Positions 33,190 through 42,999 of a DNA stretch of 64,000 bases are shown piece by piece. The DNA is taken from assembly GCA_964036315.1 (NCBI GenBank), contig OZ038482.1:10538698-10602697 (forward strand), in the 5' to 3' direction. Within the stretch, counting starts at the first letter, position 1. The number at the start of each line of letters is the position of its first letter. The notes beneath the pieces were generated by a model. The model was not told where the DNA came from, made no database searches, and was given only the letters and a program-made list of their open reading frames with translations. The stretch comes from Acanthosepion esculentum. Taxonomy: Eukaryota; Mollusca; Cephalopoda; Sepiida; Sepiidae. The position numbers were made by a program, and so were the translations under genes.

Positions 33190-34150
33190 TAATTTAGGTG
33201 AGTATTAACTGTTTATAAAGAGACCCCTCCTTCTGACTTCCATCATCATGGCTGGTGTTAAACTCCAGGAGAGTGACTTGTTGTGACTTCTCAGCTTAAC
33301 ATTCTCAGCTGACATAAAGTGAAAAGACTATATTGAATCCATTGCTAGGTCAGCTGCAAAAGAAAGTTGATTCATTGTGTCATGTATTTATATTATTCGG
33401 ACTATTGTCTTCCTCTTTGTCGCCATATTTATTACAGCATTTTCGTTACCGGGTATTGAACTCGCACTCTTTGGGTCCTATCACTGGATCTAACTAACGC
33501 CTTTATCCACTGTGCCATGTGTCCTTGAGGTTAAGGCAGTGGAGAACTTTCAGAGGGAAAATTAACAGGAGATAACTGATAACTGACATCCATTATACAT
33601 GGTACGTGGAACTAGAACAGTCTACCCCAGTGAGTAAAATAAAGGGTTCAGTTCAACATTCTGACCACCTGAAGAATGCCGGAGTGTACAATGGCCGAAA
33701 CGTAATAAATATGGCGACAAAGATGAGGACAATAGTCCGAATAATGCAAATACTGTACATAATACCTCATCTCAGAAATAAAGACAGATACTCATTGTGT
33801 CATGCTAGACAATTTTTCTCTCCAGAATTTATCTTGCATATCTATAAGTTTACCATTTGTCCAGGCTTTGAATATTGCTGCCATATATGGTCTGGTGCGC
33901 CTGCTATGTAAAGAATCTTGATAAAATTAGCAATATTGCTGGTCCTGACCTTTCATCTTATTTGCAGTTACTTTCCCACTGCTATAATGTATCTTCCCTG
34001 TACCCTTTTCTATAAATACTTTCATAATTGTTTGGATGAGCTCTTCACTTTGTTAATTGTTGTTTTATTCCCCACCCCCCACAGACAACGAATTGTACAT
34101 ATGGGGACTAGTTAGGACTTTCATAGAGACAATGAGGTATTATGGTGGAT
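33190..34150 (+). pseudogene. CR1/Jockey-like LINE fragment split by a SINE-like insertion
   Basis: The left part (33190-33384) gives blocks like MAGVKLQESDLL, LTFSADIKWKDYIESIA and the start of CHARQ. The right part (33792-34150) resumes with SLCHARQFFSPEFILHIYKF, T-I-C-P-G-F-E-YCCHIWSGAPA, GPDLSSYLQLLSHCYNVSSL and a degraded C-terminus ending near the CGAATTGTACATATGGGGAC block. The order and residues match the minus-strand fragment at 2745-3240. Between them lies a 407-bp family A foldback (33385-33791) flanked by copies of a 13-bp LINE sequence. Stops and frameshifts show the LINE was already dead or has decayed since. Confidence 0.85.
33385..33791. mobile_element. Family A foldback insertion with perfect 13-bp target duplication
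   Basis: TCATTGTGTCATG occurs at 33372-33384 and again at 33792-33804, and the host LINE frame continues across, so the insertion is exactly 407 bp. From the left it contains an inverted family A 3' end, an inverted tRNA-like head (minus strand: A box GGCACAGTGGATAAAGGCG, B box GCGAGTTCAATACCCGG), then a forward body (GGCAGTGGAGAACTTTCAGA...) and forward 3' end to CAGAAATAAAGACAG. A 13-bp duplication points to target-primed retroposition rather than cut-and-paste DNA transposition. Confidence 0.93.
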
Positions 34151-34329
34151 GTAGTAAGAAAGGTAAGTAAGAATGTGTTGTTTTGGTGTAAGGATTATTG
34201 TGGTATGTTTGGGTCAGTGTTTGTGGCTCGCTAACTCTAATGTTAAGACAGATGAAAACCGTCCTTTTCCTCATTTTGGCCTTGTGCTACATTTTGTAAA
34301 TATTACAAATAAATAATGCTCTTCACTTT

Positions 34330-35590
34330 GATACATAGACTTTATGAAGATTAGCAACATGGTCTCATCAATTTACAGTTGAATTGGCCAGATGTAACTA
34401 AGTTCTATGCTAGCAGTTTCTTTTCTCTCACTTCTCGTTTGTGGCACTCTTTCAGTTCCATGTTTTCTGGCCAACTTTGATTTTTAAAAATTTAAATGCA
34501 ATGTCAATTATTATCTACTGTCTTACTCTTCTCTTGTTCTCACTCCTTAAAGTTCATGTTCTCATTCTCTAACTCTCAGTAACCCTTTGCATCTTAGTGG
34601 CTTTACAGCCTTACATAGGTGAATTTAATTAAAAAGACTAATGTGAAAATGACTTCCATAGAGTTGCTAAGAAGTTGAGTAAGAAAACAAATAGTGGACA
34701 TGTGAAGTTTATCTTTAGGATTCTTTATTAACCCTTAAACAGCAGGTAATGGTTTCATGAATGGATACAAAAACATTTTCTTTTGTTCTTCAACCTGACT
34801 TATTTCTTAAATATTTTAGCTAGGTAATTTGCAACATAGGACCACAGACAAATTTTAACAAATTTGCTTACCCCTCCCCACTTTAAAATATGTTAGATCT
34901 GAGCATCATCATAGATGTAAGCCTTGGAATATTTTATTTATTATAAGAAAACTTTTAATTTAATTTTTAATTTTTTTTTTTTTTTTTTTTTTTTGTAATG
35001 GTGAAAAAGAAATTTTTTTTTATAGTTATATACAGTAGGTTATTTTGTTATCCTTCCACTTTTATAGAAGTCAAAAGCTGAGGATTAAAACTGAGCTTTT
35101 TAATAAAAAGATGCTTAGTTGAATTTTTAAATCCTGTTTTGATATTTCTACCTTTAAGCTGAGTACAGTGGACTACAGTTAAATTTAATTAGTATTTTTG
35201 TAACTGCTAAAACCGAATACTTATATCAGATGAGAGAATGAATGTTATGAGATAAAAATATCTTTTATTACTTCTTTACTTATTTTATTAATGTATTTGA
35301 AATTTATCAGATTATGGATCTCCATTTATTTTCAGATTTCATTGATTTTTCTTTTTTCTTTTTCTTTTTTCTTTTTCTTTTTCTTATTCATTTTGATCAT
35401 TTGTCATGAAGTCAGATGTTTACTAGAATTAAAGTTATTTAATGCTTAAATCTAAATAATTTGAACATAATCTTATGGCTTCAAATAAATATATTTTGAA
35501 AACAATTGTATGCTATCAACTACAGATAAAATGCATTGCTGGTATTTTTACTATTAAAATGGATTTTTACACTTTCATACTATTTTTGTT
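34330..35590. other. No gene recognised
   Basis: AT-rich. It contains the short family H piece (34555-34625), a T tract (34974-34995) and a (TTTTTC)n run near 35350-35385. Confidence 0.5.
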
Positions 35591-35594
35591 TGGA

Positions 35595-35845
35595 GGGAGG
35601 GGTCACTATTTGCCCATAGCTGGTGTGATTTTGAATTCTGTTTTCCTTCTCTTAGACCAGTTGCCACCCAAGGCTATAAAATCTATTCCGTCTTATTATT
35701 TACCCATAGATGAGGAGAAATGCATTGACGCCATACCTTTCCCATGGTTATTAGCATGTAAATGAATGTAATAAACTCTACTGAAATTCAAACTCTGCTT
35801 TCCAATTCCTCAATCTGAGCCGCAATCTGTTACACTGCCATAAAA
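35595..35845 (-). mobile_element. SINE family S1 copy, inverted, degenerate
   Basis: TTACCCATAGATGAGGAGAA, CCTTTCCCATGGTTATTAGC and AACTCTACTGAAATTCAAAC, with an inverted head near 35800-35845, match the S1 order. Confidence 0.75.
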
Positions 35846-35849
35846 TACT

Positions 35850-37130
35850 TCTCTTAAAATATATGCAGTAACTCTTTTTTCTCTCTGAATGTCTCTCCTT
35901 TCAAAATATAAATTACTTTCCATTCTACAACTTCTTTACTACAAAATGTTGCAAGCCTGTCACTATTTCCATGCAAAATGGTCTTACTAAGATGTATTTC
36001 TTAGTTCTACTAGTTCAGACCTTTACAGCTAAAATCTGTCATGTTATGTACACAGGGGCAAATCCTCCTCATTCTCTCTTTGTATTTGATTGCTAAGAAG
36101 GAATTTTCAGTTGGATTTCTTCTTCCAAGAGCCACTGTTTACTGAAACAGAATCCTGAGAGGATGCTTCTCTCATCGCTATTAACCTATTAAGTCCAGAA
36201 TCAATCATTATCTATCGTATATATTTTCATGATCTGTAATTCTTATCTTCTATGTCCATAAAACATCATTTAGTAGTAATCCTCTACCTTAAGTGACTCT
36301 CGAGCCTTGCATTCAATAAATAATAGCATAAAAAAATCCTTAACTCTCAATTTGCAATTCAAAAATCCAATTTGGTTGACTTCAGGATTTAAAGACAATG
36401 AAAATCTAGAAAAAAGTATAAAGTGTGCTTAAACAGATGTTTTTTGCATCTAAAGTTGATATTTATGATGTGAATATTTTTTTTTTCTACTTCAAGAATA
36501 CTGATTATAAGATGATGCAAAGTTATTCACCTCTTTGTCAGAATTGTAACCATGTAGATAAAGCAGTACTGTTATCAATTGAGCCATAATTATCAGGCCT
36601 TTACATTTTTGCATTAATTTGAATTCCAGTAGTTTTGAATAATACAGGAAATCTAAGAATGTTACATGGTTTAAAGATTGTTAAAAAAATATCCCAAATA
36701 ATTTGACTCTGGCTATCCTTATTATAAAATGGTTTCTACACTTGGCTTCAATCTGCAATACTTCATTTTCTCCTTTAGATAAATAAACATTTCTGTATAA
36801 AATCTATTGGCACTAATTATCTAGGCAAGAAATATTAATGTCAGGCAGTCACTATGAAAATGGACATTTAAAAATTTTTTTTTTTTTTTTTTTTGTAAGG
36901 AATGGAAAAGTATGGTTATTTGAAAAATTTGTACAGAATACTCATTTACTAATTAAAGTACAAAAAATAAAAGAATATTGAAGTTGGATTCTGTGTAAAA
37001 TCTGGAAAGTATTTTTTCCAAATGCTGCGTCATGTCACAAGTACCATAACCCATTACTGTTGTTGGTACACCATATGTACTGCAGCTATAATTGCAGTGA
37101 ATGTGACATGATAGTCTGACCGAGCCCATC
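35850..37130. other. No gene recognised
   Basis: AT-rich intron-like sequence with a T tract at 36877-36894 and no repeat homology noticed. Confidence 0.5.
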
Positions 37131-37139
37131 ATTTGTCAA

Positions 37140-37310
37140 GCAGGATTTGGGGATTTCAGTTTTCCTTCTCTTGGTTGCCACCTCAAGGCAAGAGAACCCA
37201 GTCTGTTACTACTATTTAAACCATAGCTGGATGAAGACACCCTTTTCCAAGGGTATTAGGGAACCAAGTAGAATTGACTGAAGATTGAACTTGGCATGTT
37301 AATTTCATTT
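37140..37310 (-). repeat. SINE family S1 copy, inverted, old
   Basis: GGTTGCCACCTCAAGGCAAG, AACCCAGTCTGTTACTACTA, AACCATAGCTGG, TTTCCAAGGGTATTAG and GATTGAACTTGGC match S1 with many changes. Confidence 0.65.
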
Positions 37311-37963
37311 TCTGTGCCTATAACTTCTGCACATCCAGATGCTGAGTATGAACTGAAAAATGTTGATATTTGAAAATGTCTTAAATGTTAAGAAAATAGA
37401 AATCACTAAATTTCTGTTTGTGTTTAACGTGATTGCAATTTGATTAAAGAAATTACCATGTTTGATGGCAGAGATGATAGACTTTCACCTAAAATATGCT
37501 AGAATATCATAAATTTATAATATAGGCTTAAGAAAGCAACTTGTTTGGAAACTGACTAAATAGGGAATGTGGAAGTTCTATGAGGTAGCGGGGGTGGTGT
37601 TGAAAAGCTCTTAACCTGATTAATGTCCTAAAAACAGACAAAACGAAACTGTATCAGAATTTTTTCTTTTTTTTTTTTCATTTTTTTTATATAATGTGAT
37701 TTCCAATTTGAAGAAATATTCCCTTGTAAAATTGGAGGCATGCTCTTCTGTATCATGAACTGTAATTGCAAGGAGAGGTGGGGCTGAAAGTAACCTTCCT
37801 CCCCACCTTCTGAGCAACAAGGACAACCCAGAGTCATGCTCTACTTAAATGATATCCTGCATATTCACTATAAAGTTCAGACCTGGCATATCATTTCTCA
37901 AGTTCCTTTAATCTTGATAAGAAAAAATAAAGAAAAAGAAATTGACATTTTTTTCCCTTTCAG

Positions 37964-38068
37964 AAGCCTGTTAGGCTGAGAGCATTTAAGCACATCTACT
38001 ACAAGTCCTATAAAAGCTACTACATCAAACTGGACTTTGTTAAAACTCTAAAGTTGCACGGTCTTTAA
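37964..38068 (+). CDS. Candidate terminal host exon (34 codons plus stop)
   Basis: A strong acceptor, TTTTTTTCCCTTTCAG ending at 37963, is followed by an open phase-0 frame ending at TAA 38066-38068. It reads KPVRLRAFKHIYYKSYKSYY then IKLDFVKTLKLHGL. The residues are varied, rich in Lys and Tyr, with no repeat bias and no stop before the end. An AATAAA lies just after the stop (38071-38076), close for a poly(A) signal but usable with a short 3' UTR. No second copy was noticed in the window. The protein is not recognised; the basic/aromatic C-terminus says little about function. The 14826-14906 candidate is in compatible phase upstream. Confidence 0.5.
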   Translation, partial: KPVRLRAFKHIYYKSYKSYYIKLDFVKTLKLHGL

Positions 38069-38924
38069 GAAATAAAATTTGTCAATTTCTTATATTTTAG
38101 CAGCGGACATTTTGTAAATCTTTGTAGAATTTGCTTCAATATTTTAAATATTTATTTATTTTATTTTTTTTGCATTGACTGAAATAATTGCATGTAATCA
38201 ATGCTTCATTTAATCTTTTCATGGAGGATTTAAAAAAAAAACTGAAATACAATTCTTGTCAAGATTGAGAAATAAGTAATAGCTCTTTGAACATGAGGTA
38301 GTTATTCCCAAATATTGATTGATTATATACTTACAAAAAGCCATGTGGCATCATTGTGTATGGTAGGTGATGCTGTGGGTAATTCAGTTCGCCCGTCGTT
38401 TGCGATGACTGAAATGATTTAAAGTGCTTGCTTTCGTTCAGTCCTCCGGTCTACCAACTGAGTTGTCTCTAGTGACCTCTTGTTCTGTCTCGTTAGTACA
38501 CCGTCACACCAATAATACACTCTGTTGTCTTCCTCCCAGACTCCCAGCCATTTATGCCCACGTTGGAGGCAACTAAAATTTGTATACGAGACTTCTCGTT
38601 CGCCCAAGACTTCCAGTTTTATAAATTCAAGCTGGTTTGAATTCTTAGTCTTTACTTTTTCCTTTGTACGTCTGCCTGTGATATGGGAATTTCAGAATAA
38701 TCCATTTCTCTTTTAATGCCAGTCGCGATCTTTCAACAGGACCTGACATGCCAAGCAAACTCGATTTGTGTGAGGTAAGTTTTCTCGTTCCTCACAGATG
38801 CCACTGTACCCTGAAGGCATGGAACTGCCCAGATCTCAGTCAGCTGTTCTCTGATATCTGGTAAGTCGGTATGTATGCTAGCTTGGCTGTTTGGGGCAAG
38901 GCAGTTTGCATTATTGGTATTTGA

Positions 38925-39745
38925 ATGGGACATGTTAGTGGATATGAAATGGATGAAAAGTTTCACTTCAAAAAATATGACAATGATGATATCACTTTAT
39001 ACCAGGACTATGCCTGTATATTAAAACCAATCGCTATAGATAGGCATAGATCAAGATCTTCACCTTTATCCTCTACAAAGAAATCTATACTACAGTCAAA
39101 TGTTAGACAGTTACTCTGGCTTTCTAAGCATACATTTCCTGATATTGCTTTTAATGCAGCTACTATCACATTTCAAATCAATAATAGCAATGTTGAGAAT
39201 TTTAAGTGTAAATAACATGTATAATTTAAGCTGAAGAGGTAACAGTAAATTGTTAAGATCTGTGAAAGCAAGTGGATTTGTGTTGTTTAAAGATGCTTTT
39301 TTTGAGAACCTCCCTAATAAAGGAAGCCAGATGTTTTATCACATTTTTGAGGCAGGGTTACAATGGTAGGATTAATCCCATCACTTGGCAGTCAAAGAAA
39401 GAAAGAAAGAAAGAATGGTTGTCCTGGCACTGGTTGAGGGGGTTGACCATGTCATTTGTTTACAATGAATTGATTCGTAATGTTCAAAAAGGAAAGTGTC
39501 CCTATTAAATGTTTTGCAGATAGTAAGGCTTTGTATGATAAGAGGCAATGTGGCGAATGCGTATCGGTGCAGATGCAAAAGGGGCCCTGAATTGCATGTA
39601 GACATGTCTGTCAAAACCAGTTACATCTGGGTTTTCCCTATTAGCAGTTGAACAGCTTGGCATGATTTTCAGATATGGGCCTCTCTGCAACTTGCCTAGA
39701 TCCGGGTTTCTGCTAGCATCTATTGTCACTAAAAATGGTTGGAAA
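38925..39745 (+). pseudogene. Ty1/copia-like retrotransposon RT-RNase H relic
   Basis: Translation across frames gives, in order, LYQDYACILKPIAI and a SPLS block, an R-Q-L-LWLSKHTFPDIAFNA block (copia RT thumb: G-L-WLA--TRPDI-F), a degraded F-DA-FENLPNKGSQ block, INPITWQSKKE (RNase H, N-P-I-S-W-Q-S-K) and a CFADSKALYD equivalent (RNase H D-N-K-S-L). Integrase, the RT YVDD region and recognisable LTRs were not found. An (AAAG)n run at 39395-39414 interrupts the RNase H frame. Dead fragment; the copia assignment rests on the WQSK and PDI blocks. Confidence 0.75.
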
Positions 39746-39984
39746 ACCAGCAGTCAGGGGTAGGCAAGAATTGGTGCCTTTATGAAGTCGGTTCCATGGG
39801 CATTTTGTTCCTAAAGTTGCAGTGCCTTCTGAGGCAATGTTGTTTTGTTACCTCTCTTCTCATTTCCTTTCTCTGCCTATTATTGCCATAATAGCTGGGA
39901 GAGCTATCATTTAGGTGTTTTCCCCAACCTTGCCTTAGTTTACAACAGACAAATAACTAAGAATGGAGATTAATACACAAGATA

Positions 39985-40262
39985 CTTACATTATTTACAT
40001 TATCTGGACTGTTATCCTCATCTTCATTGCCATATTCGCAACATTTCAGCCATTGTACACTTCGGCCTTCTTCAGGTGATTAAAATTTCGAACCAAACCT
40101 TTTATTTCATCCACTGGGGTAGATTATTCTAGTTCTACATGCCATACCTCTTCCAGATGTTTCGGTTATTTCTCTTGGTTCACTGCTGCTGTAGCGAGGT
40201 ATTGAACTCTCAACTCTTTGGGTCTAGTCACTGGATCTAGCTAACACCTTTATCCACTGGGT
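39985..40262 (-). mobile_element. Family A unit, inverted, with head
   Basis: On the minus strand the head (CAGTGGATAAAGGTGTTAGC, GAGAGTTCAATACCTCG) leads into the body (CAGTGAACCAAGAGAAATAA, TAGAACTAGAATAATCTACC), CTGAAGAAGGCC and the TAATGTAAATAATGTAAGT end. This is the second most complete copy with a tRNA-like head in normal head-to-tail order. Confidence 0.75.
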
Positions 40263-40557
40263 ATGAATTTTTGGGACTTATAAACCTAATGTCTCAGTAA
40301 CCTTTTTTTTGTGTGCACATATTGCAATTTTTCTGTTAATTCAATTTTTTTACCACAGCTTACATTGCAATTTTATTACTTTTCTCTAGCACTTTTTATT
40401 ACTGGTTCCCATATTGTATTCCAGTCTGTTTGACTGTCTCAGGAGATTTTTGTGGCCTAGTATATGTGCTGATTCTTTAAGATTTCGTATTTTCCAATGA
40501 TATTTTCTGTCTATTATTTCAACCTCATCCCACAGAGGGCAGTGATTTCCCTTAGTA

Positions 40558-40655
40558 CAACAGCAGAAACGTTGTGAATATGGCAATGAAGATGAGGATA
40601 AGTCTGAATAATGTAAATAGTCATAATACCTCATCTCAGAGATATAGACAGATAC
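40558..40655 (+). repeat. Family A 3' fragment
   Basis: CAGAAACGTTGTGAATATGG, GAAGATGAGGATAAGTCTGA and ACCTCATCTCAGAGATATAGACAG match the 3' part of family A. Confidence 0.8.
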
Positions 40656-40853
40656 TGAAAGATGTTGGAATGGAATGAAATCAGTGATTGACCATAATCC
40701 TGACAAATAGATTGCAAACCAGATGACAAAGCATGTTGCTTGTGAACAGCTTATATGATTTTTAAAAAAAATTCTAATTATAACATTATTAATGACCTAG
40801 GATTGACTTTTATGAACATTACTGGCACATTCTGAAATTGTATTTTTGTACTA

Positions 40854-41668
40854 CAGTAGAATCTCTGACAACCAGACTAAGGCCTTCCAGATATGAGGAA
40901 TTTGTTACAAAGTTTGGATATGAGGGGTTATATTTAGATTCAAATAAAAGAACTGACTTCAGGTTTAACATTTATTTTCAATGTTTTATAGTAAACAAAA
41001 TAAGCTAATGGTGAGTGAAATATAACGGAATTGATTTTAAGGAAAAATAAATAAATTATGTAATGTTAATGAAAATTCATTAAATTAAGTATACCACGTA
41101 TGCAAAACAAATAATGTAACGAGGATATTTTAATCACTGTTGCATGATGATTCTTTCTCTTCTAATGTCATTCTCAACTTTTTCCGCATTTAGTTTTGTT
41201 TTTGAAATTTTTTAAATGAAAGGCACTTTTTAAATCTACGTGTATTATTGTAATCGTCATAGCTGAATGCTGGCTTTCTTTCCATAAAACTGAGAACCTT
41301 TTTAATAGCTTTTTTCAATTTCAATTTTACTTCCTTGTTCATTGTGAGTGTGATGCTGGAGAATAGTTTTTTTGGAATAGTTTTTTATATCATACAATGT
41401 TGACTTTCCTATGTTGAACTCGGCCATTAGTTACAATGAACTTTCACCACTTTTTGCGATAACTCCAAAGTTGTTGTTTTCCTCTTATTCTTATCATCTT
41501 TTGCACTAATACAAGCCATTAGGATGAAATAAGCATAAGCAATTATCCGAAATAAATTTTATGAAAAACAAAAATTTCAAATCAGTTATATATCACCCAA
41601 ATAGTCCAAATATACACATCAAAATCCTGTCCAGATATGAGGGATTCTGGATAACAGGGATTCTACTG
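40854..41668. mobile_element. pogo/Tigger-like DNA transposon, 815 bp, truncated inside
   Basis: Terminal inverted repeats start CAGTAGAATCTCTGACAACC at 40854 and end GGATAACAGGGATTCTACTG at 41668, flanked by TA at 40852-40853 and 41669-41670. Inverted CCAGATATGAGG blocks lie inside both ends. The minus strand from about 41519 down encodes a degraded KRKTTTLEL-QKV-K block, then AEFNIGKSTLYDIK in a second frame, a pogo/CENP-B-type helix-turn-helix N-terminus. The DDE catalytic part is missing. Non-autonomous internal-deletion derivative. Confidence 0.85.
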
Positions 41669-42213
41669 TATATTCTAATTAACTAAAAAAAGAAATATAT
41701 TTAAGATTAAGATCATTGTTGACTGCTGGAAGTAGAATAATACTCCTAGTTGAATCCAGATGAATAAATAGAACTCTTCTCACAAGGAGTAGCAGTTTTT
41801 GACTTCAGGCCATTATGGTGGACATGAGACTTAGCAAAAGAAATGCATATCAACAGAGACATTTGACATATATTTTACAGTGTCACATGTGCATTAGGAA
41901 TACTATTTGGCTGACCGTGGATGATTGTGACTAGTCATTTAGTAAGAATGATTTGTGGTAACAGATAAGAGACACTAGCTCAAATCACATGCACATTCAA
42001 TGCAAGAAGTACTAGACGTTGATTATCTTCTATAGGGTATGGGAGCAGAAGATCCACCAGAATGCCCCTGTAGACACCAGACCCAGTGCTCTACTTATGT
42101 CATAGCTAATTGGGCCCTGGAAAACTAGTTACATGAATTACAGTTCCAGTTGTTTTGGATTAGTGGTGCAGACCCCATGAAGCCATGTACCTTGGTAATT
42201 AACAAGGCACCGC

Positions 42214-42475
42214 ATGTTGGTGTTGGTCCCATACTGGTGCATATCTGCTGATCTACTTAAAAATGCCATTGGCAGGTTATCACTGTCTCATTGCTTTGTA
42301 ACTATTTATACCTATTCATGGACATCACATATTTCAACAATAGGTTATTCCAGAAGGATTGAGCACAGTGTCATTGATTGCCCAGAATTGGTTCAGGAGA
42401 CTTTTGATGAATTGTGTATATTGTATAAAAAATACAATTTTGGAACATGGCCAAAAAGGGAAGTGAGGTGAGTTT
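42214..42475 (+). other. Unassigned 85-codon reading frame
   Basis: The frame contains RRIEHSVIDCPELVQETFDE, which weakly recalls the H-x-L-x-x-C-P block at the end of some LINE proteins. No catalytic motif, splice support or homologue within the window. Possibly a repeat relic. Confidence 0.2.
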
Positions 42476-42599
42476 GGTTGTCTCTGACTATCCTAACTCT
42501 GACTAAACTGGTTTGCGACTGATTCATTCATTATAATTAACTTAATCACCACAAGACTTCATTCATCTGACATGCACCACAATATCCTATATTCAAAGT

Positions 42600-42628
42600 G
42601 TTTGTGTGTGTGTGTGTGGGGGGGGGGA
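42600..42628. repeat. (TG)n followed by poly(G)
   Basis: About 9 TG units followed by a G run. Confidence 0.9.
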
Positions 42629-42689
42629 AGGTTCTACTAAAACACCTGTGACATAAAAATTTTACTTATATAAACTTTTGATGAATGGT

Positions 42690-42960
42690 GTAGCTACTAC
42701 GTTTGCCCGACATGAATTCAGTTGAGCATTTATGGGACCTGGTAGAGAGGTTTATTTGCATGCAAGCTTCTTCAATTACAAATGTCAGAGAAATTTGAAT
42801 AACTATTGAGACAACATAACTCAACATCTCTCCAGAAGTATTCCAACCCTTTGTGGAATTGATGTCCCATTGAATTGCTTCATGTTGCTCGGCTGGAGAG
42901 GCTCTTGCACAAACTAGGAATCTATTCAATGACATAATTGATAAGGAGATGGTTCAATTG
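42690..42960 (+). pseudogene. Tc1-like transposase C-terminal fragment
   Basis: Translation gives LPDMNSVEHLWDLVERFICM, the terminal DDE block of Tc1-type transposases (S-P-D-L-N-P-I-E-H-L-W-D), with the catalytic E retained. Then follow NVREI, a stop, ISPEVFQPFVELM, a stop and an A-x-x-x-N-L-F-ND end. Two in-frame stops and no upstream transposase or terminal repeats. Inactive. Confidence 0.75.
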
Positions 42961-42999
42961 TTTGACTAAGTATTCACTCTCTCTATCATGGCATACTAC

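Noticed and set aside
38550..38585. Sequence resembling a retroviral-type primer binding site near the copia relic (minus strand)
   Set aside because: Wrong strand relative to the copia fragment and no LTR pair detected.
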